Source: Rhyacophila brunnea
Lineage: Eukaryota > Arthropoda > Insecta > Trichoptera > Rhyacophilidae
Assembly: GCA_022495005.1 (NCBI GenBank)
Contig: JAGYXB010000560.1
Location: 124,001-188,000, forward strand
Reading direction: 5' to 3'
DNA: 64,000 bases
The notes under the pieces are model-generated. The model was not told the DNA's origin. It searched no databases and saw only the letters and a list, made by a program, of their open reading frames with translations. Numbering within the stretch: position 1 is the stretch's first letter; the number at the start of each line of letters is the position of its first letter. Below, in pieces: positions 24,274 through 38,900 of the stretch. A program made the position numbers and the translations under genes.

Positions 24274-25192
24274 GGGGGGACATGCTCAGCGTAGGTCAAA
24301 ATGGAGCTTTTGTTCTGTTTTCAAAGCATGATCCTGGACATACCTTAAACGTTGTAGATAATCTATTTATATAATTTTGAAGCCATATTATCCTTTATAT
24401 ATATTTGACATTGACAAACTATAATTGCAGTAGGGAGTAAAATGATGTTATCGGGCGTGTTTGAACATGTACCTACCGTTTAAAAAAAAAGTTTTTTTTT
24501 CCGGTTAGGTAGGTACATGTTCAAACACGCGCGTTAACATGATCTTACTCCCTACTTCAATTTTAGTTTGTCAATTTATGGCTACGGCCTTATGTTGTAG
24601 CTTAACCACTGGGAGATGACAAAAGAAATCGCGTATTTCAAAAAATCACTACCTTATTCTTAGGTCAATAATTATTATAAAGCAATCATTATTCGTAGGA
24701 TGTTTATCACACTTAAATGGTCAAAAACATAGCTTATAATAAATATCTTTAGAATTATCTTCAAATGTGTTAATCTTGCCCATTTTTTGAATAATAAAAT
24801 GCCTAATTCTTGTCAAATTTGAGATCACAGAGATTATCAATATAATTTTTTATCGTAAATATTTTACTAAAATTATCTCATTATAAATTATACTAATGGT
24901 TTTATAAATGCGTTTAAAAATTAATAAATGTAAAAAATCTTAACACCACTGCACAGTTATGTACCGAAATATGACTCTATTCTAAAACATTAGAGCGAGA
25001 GGCTTAAAAGAATACTATTTTATGTAATAAAAATACTTTATGCAGTCATCAAATGTTTAAAATAAATATAAAATATAACAAGGCTTCAAAATTATATAAA
25101 TAGATTATCTACAACGTTTAAGGTATGTCCAGGATCATGCTTTGAAAATAGAAAAAAAGCTCCATTTTGACCCACGCTGAGCACGTCCGCCC
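24274..25192. mobile_element. TTAA-target long-TIR element, full-length copy
   Basis: The two ends (about 110 bp from GGGGGGACATGCTCAGCG and into GCTGAGCACGTCCGCCC) are inverted copies. The inside is itself palindromic around 24480-24500, where GAACATGTACCTACC faces GGTAGGTACATGTTC. The right end abuts TTAA (25193-25196). Other copies also start after TTAA, a piggyBac/Kolobok-type target. No transposase frame is present. Confidence 0.7.
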
Positions 25193-25196
25193 TTAA

Positions 25197-26345
25197 TTGC
25201 TAAATATTCGTTTGAGCTTATTTAAATTTATTTGAAACTGTTAAATTATTAATTTTATAGTATTTTTTCTGAAGATATGCGCTTTAGTTATATCGAATAT
25301 TGATTAAATAAATGTCCCTGATAATTACTTGAATAATAACTGATAAACCAACAATATTAATATTTATTATATAGATACCCTCTCTACCGGGAACTATCTA
25401 GAATTCTAGAAATGGCTAACGTTAAACAACTTTGTCTATTCATTTCAGTACATAATATAATAAAATATTTCCTAAATTCTATTTATTGGCAATAGATTAA
25501 AGCATATTTATTATATATAAAAATGCTTTTTATTGTAGTACCTACCTATTATAAAGTATTTTTAAATATTATGAGCTTTTATTATAATTCAAGTGCTGAC
25601 ATTCTTTAATTCAGTAAAGTTTAAAATAACTTTTAAGTTGTCGTGATTATAATGACGTGATAACCCATTTGCCATGATAATAATCAGCATAATTCTTAGC
25701 GTAATATACTAGATGGCCTGGCTTCCTCTAGAGTCGAGTCATATTTCCATCGACCAAATAATAACTAACCACTTCAACATGACGTGTCTCCCAATATTAC
25801 CCATAACTTGGTGTGTCAATTATTATTGTTTTAAGATACTTAAAAGCCTGTCCAACGACGAATTCACCAAAATGCGGAACAGGACCACATTTAACATCAA
25901 TTTCATGCCACTTGGATGAGTGAATATTTCGTATTCATAATAAAGGGGACCAAGAACTGAATACGTACATACTACATTATATATTAATATGCTTTATGTC
26001 TTGGACATAATTTTTTTATATTTACCCGTCTATGTGGGAAGGATCGAATTAGAACTCGCGGCATTCATATCTGCTTATTATTAAATCACCGTTTTAATAA
26101 TAAGCAGATAAATCAGAATATTTTTGTGATATAAACAAAATATCAGATTTGTCATAAAATACACATTTCTTCAATTTTCCTAAATATGCTTATTTATTGG
26201 GGGGCGCCAATTTTCGGTTGGCTTTCGGGCGGCAAACATCCTTGAAGTGACCCTGTTTGTTTGTATATGTTTATATTATCATTATTTTATCTCTCAAAAG
26301 TGAAAATTTCAACAATAATTAAAAACAAATAGCAGATATAAAACA
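25197..26345. other. AT-rich intergenic DNA upstream of gene B
   Basis: A tRNA-like B box (GGTTCTAATTC type, minus strand) near 26045-26075 may be a SINE remnant. The inverted AATAATAAGCAGAT words at 26075-26110 form a hairpin. No gene seen. Confidence 0.4.
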
Positions 26346-26383
26346 AAAGGTCAACTTGATAAATACTAAATAACACTATAAAA
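26346..26383 (+). promoter_or_regulatory. Gene B core promoter: AAAGGTCAA element and TATA box
   Basis: TATAAAA at 26377-26383 and AGGTCA at 26348-26353 are 29 bp apart, as in gene A, and the ATG follows at 26532. Conservation of both words and their spacing between paralogues whose surrounding DNA has diverged points to a shared promoter. Confidence 0.55.
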
Positions 26384-26531
26384 CGCATTACTCTACGTCA
26401 TTTAAACATTATTTTAGTTGATACCTACTTACTGCATATAATAAAACAAACGTAAACCCTAATTATTTCTGATTGATATTATAAAAAAATAATATATTAA
26501 TGTATTAGATAATATATCAAAATTATTTACA

Positions 26532-26952
26532 ATGTATAAAAATAATCCAAACAAGTTAATCGAAAATCAGAGTGATGTTTTATTATGTCAGCAAAAGTTT
26601 GAAGAAAAATATTCTTTGAGCAATGGTAAATTCAATAAAATATTGTGGAGTTTATGTGTTATTTTAAGTTTTTATGCCACATTGAGATGTGGTACGTTGC
26701 AAAGAGAACTGAGTGAGATGAAGCAAATATTAGAAGACAAAAATTATTTGATGTCGAGTGATCTCCTTAGGGCCAATTTTGAAAATGAATTATTTACCAG
26801 AATTCAGAAAAGAATAGAAATAATTAATAATGGTAAAAATATTGGAATTTATTCAATGCCAAATGAGTGGCAAGATATGAATACTTCAAAAGAGGAAACA
26901 GTTGTGAAGAGCGGAACAGTTTCAACGGTGCCAAACCGCAATGGCTTAAAAG
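26532..26952 (+). CDS. Gene B exon 1: cytoplasmic tail, membrane anchor and stalk
   Basis: Codes 140 residues plus one base, ending AAAAG|GTTTGT in phase 1, as in gene A. It contains the hydrophobic run KILWSLCVILSFYATLRCG and the charged stalk with FENELFTRIQKR. The start is the ATG equivalent to gene A's, 149 bp after the TATA box. Confidence 0.83.
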
Positions 26953-29900
26953 GTTTGTTATAATATTTTCAAATCTAATCTGAATAAAATTATCTATATT
27001 ACCTTTTATTTCTCTTTTTGGTTGGCGATAAAATTGCAGTACACTTTCCCATTCTGGACCAGTCGTATCTGATACCCAAAGCTTGCATAGTAAAAAAAAA
27101 ACCTACCTTTTCCCACGTTTCTGCTGTATTTAACTTGTAATTGGATTATGTGATGGAATAAAAATAAATATCATACTAGTCTTCACATAGCGGAGTTTCT
27201 GCTCTTGATATTGAAGCTAATGGCTGCACCAAACCACTATCTCCCTGTACCACACCGGTCTTAGTCGGTAGTAGCACAGGAGTCTTGTAAAATTTCGTTT
27301 TCAAGTATAATTTTTATGACTGGGAGAGCGATGCTCAATTCGTACTAAAGTAAAAATTGGTAAGTAACCGAAAACCATCTGGTAACTATGGACTATAGAG
27401 TTAAGGAATTCTTAACCATAGACTTCTTTTGTTATGAACACGCCCCCTTCTGTATTACCACTGACAGCTGCTGTCAAAATAAATTCGCGTGTCTATTAAA
27501 CAGTCCATCCATACACTCAAATTCAATTAACAATTGATCTCAATATGGATGTTGATGGTGTTAATTCATTTGGCATGTACCTACATGCAGAATATGCATG
27601 TACACAGTTTGAAATTATTGCAAACAATGTAAACATGGTAGAATTCGCACAAAATGCCGATAATGGACAATCTCGAAAATAGAGAACAGAGATCTTTTGT
27701 TTCCGACTGAAACACAATACTTACGATAATATAATATTTTGAATAATTGTCAACAGTGAGTCGTTAACTCAGTATTTATTAGGTATGTAGTATATATTTG
27801 TATTTTAATGTTATGAGTACCTAAGTACAATTTCATAACATGTCGACAAAAAAGCCATTGAAAAAGATTAGGTGCCTACCTACTTGGTAGGTATAAGATA
27901 ATTTAATTACCTATTATAAACTGTGAAACAACTAATAAATATCCGTGAAATTTAATACGTCATACTTTCGTTGATTCTGTACATATGTCTTATTTAGTAA
28001 AACCGATTGTCGAATTGAAACGTCAGTGTCAATAAATTATGAATTAACTTTTCTTATTCAGATTTAGATACTTATGTAATATTAAACCAATAGATATTTA
28101 GTTGAAATATATAAGTAGTTACCTACACACCAACATGGTAATATTAGTTTTAATCATTCTATATAAGCATTCTCATCATGGCATATTTGTAATAATAAAT
28201 TGTAAACGACATCATCTGACATTTATACGGCAAGTGTTACCGTATCGGGAAAAACACGGCTCAAAAAATAACATATTATTCACTAATTGCGGAGACATTA
28301 ATTATTTTAATTAAATATTAATTGTGCATTTATAGTGATTGAATTTATTTTGTACAATTTTCATATTTTTGTCGTCGTTTAACAATTACAAAATAATTTA
28401 CCTAAATTATGGAAAAGAGAATTTTTATATATGGTATTATTTTCAATAGAAAAACAAAACGAAGCAATTTCAGATCTGGTGGACCATAGACAACTCGGTC
28501 ATAACTATGGAAGGCTTTCTGCATAGTGTTTTCGGCTAAGGAAATTTTAGTTACAGAAGACGATTGAGCATTGCGCTCTAAGAATATTTTAGGAGCAGTT
28601 ACCCAAGTCTTGAGTCGCCATGTACTCAAATGTGCTTTGATAAAGAATATATGATTTGAAATAATTAAGAGTAACAATAGGAGAGAGGAGCTCATGGAGT
28701 AAAATAAAATGGTAATGTAGGTATTTGCCAAATATAAATTTAGTACATATTCTAACATAATATAATATGTGCCGGCCATTCCATTTTTGGTTATAAATGT
28801 GCGTTGATGAAAACAAGGTTAGGTAAAATATAATTAGACCCAATGTTTTAATCACCTAATTACCCACCTAAATAGGTGTGTTTTATTAAATCTATTTCAG
28901 GCGAAAATGGTGATAAGGGAAAACGAATAGTACCACACTATACTAAAATAAATCAAGATTTGAACGATCAAAATAATAATTTTATGTTTCCCAGAATGGT
29001 CGCTTTACACAAAAATAAACGTTATGTTAACGGAAAAAGGGTAAGCAAAGTATTTATTGATTAATTATGGTAGCAATATTTGAATATGTCTATTATACCG
29101 GCCAGGCGGCAGCGACTTGCTTGCGCGGTATAGTTTGTGCAAACTACTTTTTCAGCGCTTTTCGGTTTACGTGAGCTACAGTTTTCCCGTCCGTATTCAC
29201 GGGGTTCCTGATACAAACCAGTTTGCGCAGGTAAGCTAGTGGTAAAGCATGAGCGTCTAGCCAGCGAGTTTAGAAATATTTTATAGGTATTATAATTATT
29301 TTTATTTGACACATATTATAAGATTATTGAATTCTGCTCATAATGTCACATTTTTCATTAAAATAATAACGTTAACATGTATTGCGTAGGAATAATGAAT
29401 TATATTTAATATCTTATTAATATATAGTTTTATTGTTAACCACCAACAAAAGATTAATTTTAGAAAGAAAATGGTAGTCTGCTTATTCAAAGAAGGAGCA
29501 AGTTTCATCCCAGTAATTAAACAGTTTTAATTATTAGTATTGAGTGCTTTTAACTCTGTTTCGACCAAAAGTTAGTTACCTAATGTGTTTTCATTACTAG
29601 ACTGGCCAGTGATTTCAGAGTATGTAGTGTTTGATATGCGTTGTGACTACTTACCTATTTATATGCAAAAAAAATACAGTATACTTTTGTTACAATTTTT
29701 ATAACTAGAATAGGTACCCGAAAATAGAGTGAAGTCTGTCAAATAAAAAAAAATATCAAAACTATATACATCTGGGGTCAAATTATAGACATATTATAGG
29801 TTTCAATATATTATATTATGTACCAACCTTCAAAATATGATTTGCAGGTATTAAGAAGACAAGTCCGAGGAGCAAAAAAATCAGACGATGAACTCGCTAA

Positions 29901-32900
29901 TATTATTAAGGTATGAAATTGATTGTCAAAAAAAAAATAATCAAAAATACTATTTATAAACAACATAACAAAAAAAATAAGACTGTTTTACTCTCGAATA
30001 AGAGAAATTTTAATCTCTGGACTTGTTAAAATATATGTGAATAATAATTATAAATAATGTAGTCAACTTTTTCTGTAGAACGAATTATTATGGTCCCTTT
30101 TTATATGCTTTGAGCAGCCAATTGCAATTTAATATTATGTTCCTCGACGACTAGATTGACACTTTTAAGAGAATTAAACTTTGATCACAATATGGTCATT
30201 TGTGGGCTTTTTCCACAACGAAAATCAAAATAACAATGGACTATTAGTGGGTTGTGAAAGTAACACAAGAGCTGTCATTTAACTCAAAAAGCAAAATAGT
30301 CTCCCGTATAGGACGTAGGGGAAAAAACATATGGAAAAAATAATAATATATGGTTGCCTACATTACATTTAGCTGAATAAAATTAGTGATTTTACTAACA
30401 CATCATAATAATAAAACTATGTTGTAGGCATATCGTAAAAGAAAAAAAAAACGAGAGTAGATACCAGAATATTTTAATATATAATTATAAATATCGCATA
30501 AAACTGTAGTTTTAATGAAAATTTGAAATTATCTTTTTCTGAAGCATTTGGAAGCAGCTGGATTAGTGTTGTTAGCAGAGGCTCTCAAAAATATTAAAGT
30601 AAGTAAGAAAATATATTTTATTTTATCATTTATTACAATATAATATAGGTATGAGAGTAAACCTGTACATTATTATTAATATCGATTACCTAATTTATGA
30701 TATTATACTCTATAGTAGGAGCGATAAAGAGGCCTTATCCTCTTGTTGTATTATTTCCGGGCACAAATTAGGAAAATCAAAATTTTGACCTTTGCGCATT
30801 TTGGCTAGCATTGCCATTTTGAAAATGATTCGGTTTTTTCAAAATATTTTCGCTTCTGTAAACACTAAGGTACCTAGGTGTAAAAATAGTTTTTACTAAT
30901 TTTCTAAAAGTAATATTTTTGTTCATGTCAAATTGATACGTATGAGCTACAGTTCCGTACAGAAGGAAAGATTATAAAAACTTGAAAAGCATAGACTGAA
31001 TGACTGAATTAACTATGCTTATAATTCAAAAATTTTCAGTAGGTTTAATTTATAATTTCAATAGAATTTGATTGAAGAAGGCATTTTATTTTGTTTGCTA
31101 CTTTGATTGTCTCTTTTTGAAATATAATAATATAATTCATTTTTAGGGTTGTCATCTTACTACCATAGATTTTGAAAACGTTATAGCAGCCATTTTTTGG
31201 ATACCCTCCAAAATTGGAATTTGTGTTGAGTATTTTTTAGTAAATTAATCGTCATGGAAAGCTACACAGTAAGGCTGCGCGCACACGGCAAAGCGAAGTT
31301 TCGGATTCATCCGCCAAACGACGTTTGCGTTTTGTTTCCGGGCCGATTGCGTTTTAAATGCGTGTCAAATGCGTCAATATTTCGACGATGCTGTCCAAGA
31401 GAAAACACGGTTTTCAAGGGGATTCATAAACGCCTTTTTTTGAAACTGCACCCTGCTGCGAGAGTATTTATCTTTCATTACAGTGGCGTACAAGGGTAAA
31501 TAAATCAATATAAAATCAGTACATAATATTGCATTATACCTACATTTATTTTCCCACTATTGCTTCTTTTGGAGCTGGACTGTTTTATATCGAAAGCGTT
31601 TTGAAAATTACCTATTGTTGAGCCTATTATATACCATCATCATCAATACTATCGACCGAAAGCCATAATATATAATAGTAAAAAAATACGAAATCTAACA
31701 TAAATTTGGATATTTTATAGATAGAATAATACAATTTATCTTTTACAGTTTGGTTTAGGCATAGCTTGATGAATTAAAAAAATGAACTTACAATATGTGT
31801 GATACGTATTTTTAATCTAAAGTTAAAAAAATAAGTAAGAATGAAAAAATGTGCACAATTTTGTCATATCGCCTAAAATATACCAATACTATTATGGTTT
31901 GGTAAGACAGGGCTTAATTGATTTTTAAAATCCAACCAATACCATCTGTAAATTGTAGTCGTATTTCAATAAGAACATATACAATTGACTGAAAAAGGTT
32001 AATGTGCACTATTTATGGCGGACCTTAACAGCTTACCTGCACCCTTCGCCACTGTACCTACATTTATTTTCCCACTATTGCTTCTTTTGGAACTGGACTA
32101 TTTTATATCGAAAGCGTTTTTAAAATTACCTATTATTGAGCCTTGTATGTATCATCATAAACTTTTTCTGATTAATACTATCAACCGAGAGTACTTGATG
32201 GAGTTTGAATTTAAATTCTAATTAATTTAAGTTTTGTACTATTTCACTTGAGTATTTTTTTTCGATCAGGCTTTTACCTTTCAGCATTTTGCGCACTCGC
32301 CAATGGCAAATACACATTGACATCAAATTCTAGCTACAATAAAAAAAGATTATAACTTAATACACGAAGAAAGGGTAAAAACCTTATTACCTAGATACCT
32401 ACTAAGTAAATGATGAAGTATAAACACATAATATTTTGAATAAGTTGAATATTTGCAGTGTTTCTAAAAAAACCCGTTGTAAATACGATTAATACATTCG
32501 GTAGGTAAGCGTATTAAAATGTCATTTCTCGTAAACAATAGTTTTCTCGTTGTGCAATATGTTGGGAGTTTAATAATATTAACTAATGAGAGATGTCACC
32601 AACTGTAACTACTCACTAAATAAAAAAAACGAATAAACAATGTTAAGGTATAGTTCGTAATATGCAAATTTAAATAATTTTTGATGAATGCCTATATACC
32701 TATACCGAAAATATTTATATAAGTACCTATAGATACGTATTGAATTACCCACCTACCTATTCATATTATTATGAAATACATATTTAAAATAACACCATTC
32801 TTTTGGGAAGAATACAAGTAGGTGTGCATTTGGTTATATTCGATATTAAATAAGTATGTATCTTTAATAGAATCATGCCTCCTTTTTATGATTGTAGAAT

Positions 32901-35900
32901 CTTTATGTAGGTATCGAATCTATAAAATATTTTTATTAAATTTAATCTGTTTTTAAGCGTGAAGGCTCGCCATAACTATAAGGTAAACTAAACCATTATT
33001 ATTTATTTTGAAGCAAGTATGTACTTCTTTAATTATTTTTTTTATTAGTTGACACTTTTACCTTCTATAGATACACTAAAATGGAAACGGGTGCCAATAA
33101 TAACATATTGAAGTGAGATTAATGAATACCTTCCTACTACTATCGATAGGTATGTTCCTGTGTACTTGTGTAGGTACATGTATATTTATATTAATTATTG
33201 TTTTCGTGTTATAATATATTATTTGCGGTTAATTGATAACAAAATTTAGATAATTTATCTATTCACCCGCTACAGTAAAATCTATAAAATATTTTAATTA
33301 AATTATATCTGTTGCTCTACATTGCATAAACGCCACTGTAGCAATGGAGTAAATAATTATGTCATACAATACGTGCCATGAATATCCTACCTACCACATG
33401 TTCTTTTAAATCTTCCCATTTAGGCCAGGACCGAACTTTTGAAAGCTGAAATTTATGGGGGCGCGTATTAAAAAATATTACTGATTAACCACATAATTAT
33501 GTTCAGAAAGGCCTAATAAATTTTATTTACCAATGACAAACTCATGACCAGATGAGTGGGTATTTTTCATTAAAAACTTGGGTATAATGTAAAGGTTTAA
33601 GCCTACGCAATCTGCACCTAGCACATTGTCATATATAATAATATGAAGAATGTTAAATCTCAGTCGGTTCCATGACAAAACAGGACAGTGACAAAACAGA
33701 ACATGACAAAACAGAACACCTGGAGAAAACCTGGCTGTTCTGTTTTATCATGTTCTGTATTGTTATTGTTGTCGAAGTCATGATGAATTGTTTGCAACCA
33801 GAAAGATTCACTTGAATGATTAATGCTTATTTGGACTATGTCTGCATTTGCGTATAGCTAACAAAAATCCGCATGAAAGTCATTAAAAATAATTTCTACA
33901 CTATGAAAATATCATCAAATTAAAAAACGCTTTCGATATAATGTAACAGAATTCTATTCCAAATCAAGCAATAGTGGAAAAAATAAATATAGGTAAAATG
34001 GTAAAAAAGAAATACTTAATAATTATGTAGGTAATGCTTACATATTGTATTTTTATATTTTATTTATCTTAGTTCGCCACTGGCGACAAAAAAAAGGTTT
34101 TTTTTAATTCTTCGGATAGTGCAATAAATAAATTCTTACATAATAACACTAACGGTGAAAACAAAAAGTACTAATATCCATAATAGCTATAAGTTTGCCG
34201 AACACAATAAGGCACATATTATATGACATAATTTATTACTTTAGTCCGAAAAAATTAAAAAAATCTTCCTTCTTCTTAATTAGTGTCATCAAGAATTTCA
34301 CAGTGGCGTTAATGCAATGGGGAAAACAGATATAATTTAATTAAAATATTTTATAGGTTTTTTGTATATAATTTGTTAGAACAATGTAATATATTATTAT
34401 ACCTATTGTATCTTTTATTAAATAAACATTTAAAACATATTATTCATAAACATTTGAAATAACTCTCCTTAAAATCTGTTCATATTTCCAATAGAATATT
34501 ATTGCTTAGAATTCAATAGCTACATATTAAAAAGATAGCTATTGTAATGAGACTATATCAGGTAATTTCGTGTTAGTGTACCTACTAATATTTCAATCTA
34601 TTTTTTATGAAAGGTGTTTTGAATTCATAACTACCAACTTTTTTTGAATATGTAATTGAATAATATGGTACTGTAGCGGCTAAATAGATAAATTATCTAA
34701 ATTTTATTGTCAATTAATCGATTTTTAAAATCAATTAAGCCCTGTCTTACCAAACCATAATAGTATTGGTATATTTTAGGTGATATGACAAAATTGTGCA
34801 CATTTTTTCATTCTTACTTATTTTTTTAACTTTAGATTAAAAATACGTATCACACTATTGTAAAATCATTTTTTTAATTCATCAAGCTATGCCTAAACCA
34901 AACTGTAATAGATAAATTGTATTATCCTATCTATAAAATATCCAAATTTATGTTAGATTTCGTATTTTTTTACTATTATATATTATGGCTTTCGGTCGAT
35001 AGTATTGATGATGATGGTATATAATAGGCTCAACAATAGGTAATTTTCAAAACGCTTTCGATATAAAACAGTCCAGCTCCAAAAGAAGCAATAGTGGGAA
35101 AATAAATGTAGGTATAATGCAATATTATGTACTGATTTTATATTGATTTATTTACCCTTGTACGCCACTGTAATGAAAGATAAATACTCTCGCAGCAGGG
35201 TGCAGTTTCAAAAAAAGGCGTTTATGAATCCCCTTGAAAACCGTGTTTTCTCTTGGACAGCATCGTCGAAATATTGACGCATTTGACACGCATTTAAAAC
35301 GCAATCGGCCCGGAAACAAAACGCAAACGTCGTTTGGCGGATGAATCCAAAACTTCGCTTTGCCGTGTGCGCGCAGCCTTAGTTATTAACAGCTTATACA
35401 AATTGTTACAATCATTTAATACAACAATAATGAATCTATTCGAGCAACGCTTCGGGCATTATGTGCAATTTATTTTCAAAATAATCTACCTTACAGATCT
35501 TACTGTTTGTAAATTAATTGGAAAATTTGAGTCAAATGGTAATGCGTGTGATGCTAAAAATCCACATCGTCAAAACGTAAACACGTACTGCTGAAAATAT
35601 TGGTGTAATGAATCAAAGTGTGGACGAAAATCCAGAACAATCTGAATTACACCTGGTTCTCGAGAATTTAGAACTTTCTTATGGCACTACATAAAATAAT
35701 AATGTTTATAAGCATTTGTAGGTGTATAAAATGCAGTTAACGTAAGAACTTAAACCGATTGACCAATTGGTGCGTCAAAATTTTGCTGATTGGGCTGACT
35801 TTAGAGCAACTTTAAACAGTCCATTTATTTCATGAAGTTTAATGAAAGTTAAGTTTTGGTTAAATGGCTTCGTAGACACGCACAATTGTCACATTTGGAG

Positions 35901-38900
35901 TAATGAAAACCCACATGCCATTCTTGAAACACATTTTTATCTCTTTCACCCAAGTATTATGTCATAGGACAAGCACAAGTCCGCGCCAATTCCTTCGTTC
36001 CATCCCCAAGTTTCGCGCCTCCCGCCATGCCACACCTGCAGCGCGTAATTTACTTTTGTAGCACCGTTGCGGGGTGGGGGACGGCCTGAGGGGGGGACAT
36101 GTCATAGCCACATAAAGCGTCTCTTCGTCGCCGACCGAAGGGCTGCTGTGTCTGTAAAGTGGTCGTCCCAATGCACCCCTAAGATTTAGCGGCGACAAAA
36201 GCCGAGAACTTTAAAGTTTAATAAGAAGCCATGTCTCAAAGCCATACAGTAGCACAGGTAGCGCCGAAATATGCGCGTGGACTTTATTGCGCAATTTATT
36301 AATTACTTATATAAAAATATATATTAATTTATTATATTCATGAAATCTGTTATATTTTATTATATACATAATAATTTAGATAATTTGAAATAATAATAAC
36401 ACATTTAATATCAATAGCATATTAAAAAAACCCAGCGGAATTAATGCCTTTCTAGCGACGTAATGGATACTCAATTCCAAGTAAAATAAATTGATGAACT
36501 TTAATGGATAAAATGTTCATGAATAGGTTTATAAAAGTAGGTACCAATTAATTTTAAATAAGATGTAAATTTTGATCCAAAGTTATCTAAGGTAGGTAAA
36601 TTTCTTTAAATGAGCAATGAACAATAAAAAATAATATTATTTTGCGCGCTACAACTGTCGGCGCGTTAAGATCCCACGCGCTAACATTGGCGTGCTAGAG
36701 TCCCTTGCGCCTAAGTCGGGCTGCCCAGGTAACACGTAGGTACGTGTTAAACGATATTTCGTCCTCACAGAATACAGCATTGACCTCCATGCGACTTCAA
36801 GTTGGCTGAATACCAACCCGCCATACCCATGCGTATTTCAAGCTCACTCGAAATACCACCATCGTTGGCAACCGTGGCACCTTAGTATTTGAACCTGGTC
36901 ACCAGTTCGACAGGCAGACCGGAAACCCGCAGATGAATGTCTGAAACACCGTTGTTACCACAAAAATTAACATTTGATGTGGTTTATGGTTTTAAGGTGT
37001 AACTGGGCTATATATTTTTGAAAACGAAAATGGGAACCCACTTACAGCGATGAAAAAATCGTTATATACACATGATTAGGTACTTACTAATTTTTCTGGC
37101 ATGAATTAAATGAGTTTTATCTGTACGATATGTAGTTCCAACAAAATGGTACAACATGCCATACAGTTCGTGATACAATCAACTCTCAATATCTCTAAAA
37201 AATATATATCTTATTTAAAAATTCTATAAAAATATATAATATTTAATTTTATCTAGGGGGAGCCTGGAGAAATAGGAAGTCCTGGTCCACGAGGATTTCC
37301 AGGACTGATTGGTGAAAAAGGTAATCCAGGATCGACTGGACTTCCAAGCTTTAAAGGGCAATCAGTAAGTTTCTATTTTAACATTTTATTATCTATAATC
37401 ACATAATCTTTATAACAGAGATGGATTTTCGACCATTCAAAACTTCGTTAGTAATTATAATTTTTAAATTAATGAAAATATTAAATAACTTGCATGATTT
37501 GTACTTTAGTAACACTTTTAGAGAGAGAATGATTATTCCGGATACATTCTAGTAATTAAAGGGGAACGTGGACTTCCTGGCTATCCTGGACTACCAGGAT
37601 TACATGGAATCCCTGGTAAAAATGGTATAGCTGATGTGAGTAAAAAATTGATATCTATCCACTCGGTATTATGTGCTCATAAATTTTGAAGAAGTTCATT
37701 ACAATTGTAAAAAATTTTGCTGATAAATTACCGGACATAATAGAGGTAAAATTTGACATCATGGAAAAAATATTTCCGTTTTAGAAATATTATTATTTTG
37801 TAAATAATTATTGAAACGACTATTTTAGGGAATCAAAGGTGACAAAGGTGATACAGAGAGAGATGATAAACCTGGTATCCATGGAAACAGTGGAACTCCT
37901 GGTCTAATGGTTAGTAAATGTAATTTTAATATTAATACTTTCGACCCAAGGTACTTGATGGACTTTGAATATAAATTCTAATGGATTCAAGCTATGTAGG
38001 TACTATTCCATTTAAGTCGTTTTTTGCGACCCGGGTTTCGCCTTTCGACATCTTTAATATTTATCTTAAGATAATAGTACAGAGCATGAATCCATTAGAA
38101 TTTAAATGTAATTTTGTTCATAATATTAAATACTAGCTTGTTTGCTTGCCGTGCAAGTTTCAGCAATATTGGTCGAGAAGTCTGTTAGCTATTATTGAAT
38201 ATACATATACAAACAGGCAGCTGGCGGACACTAACTATAATAAGCTTTGAAATATATTATAAACGTATTTCTTTACTTATTGGGTGAGCCTTACGTATAT
38301 AATATAAATTATATTATTATTTTGCATATTTTAGTTTTTAATTATGATTTTTTTTAACTTATCGATCACTCATTTAAGGAAATAAAGGGAGAAATGGGTC
38401 TACAAGGGTTTCCGAGTTATGCAGGAAATATGGGATTTACTGGACCACAGGGTATTAAGGGAGTATCTGGAGACAAGGTAAATCAAGGAACAGTTGGCAG
38501 TCCTGGTATGCAAGTAAGTTGAATTAATATATTATTCTTATTTATAATTCATTTTGGAAATAAAAAGGCGTTTCATTTATGGAGATCTGTCCAAATTCTT
38601 TCTCGGATTAATTGTACATAGAGGTTTTGATCCAGAAATCTCGTCTTGAGAATTTTCTAAAAATAATCAGAAAAGGCCCATCTTGAATCTCAAAAATGCA
38701 ATTCGCCTAAATTTCGAGTGTTTTCATATCTCGAGAAATCTTCGACGAGATTCTCGAGAAATCGTAAAATTGTCACTAAGCTAAACTGCCGATCGCAACA
38801 GCCGTTTATATGAAAATTGATGGAAACTTTAATTTCTCGGTCAAAAAAGCTTCGACATAGATTATGAATGAAATTTCTTAAGATTCCCGATAAAACAATT

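Noticed and set aside
28402..28855. Two overlapping hydrophobic minus-strand frames
   Set aside because: Low-complexity Leu/Ile-rich translation of AT-rich intron DNA; no conserved counterpart in gene A.
33690..33775. Short tandem/hairpin of GACAAAACAGAACA words
   Set aside because: Only a local microsatellite-like hairpin inside the fold-back element; no array of spacers.
37537..37560. Acceptor at TTCTAG for gene B exon 6
   Set aside because: Entry there in phase 0 gives an immediate TAA; the upstream CTTTTAG acceptor gives an open frame.
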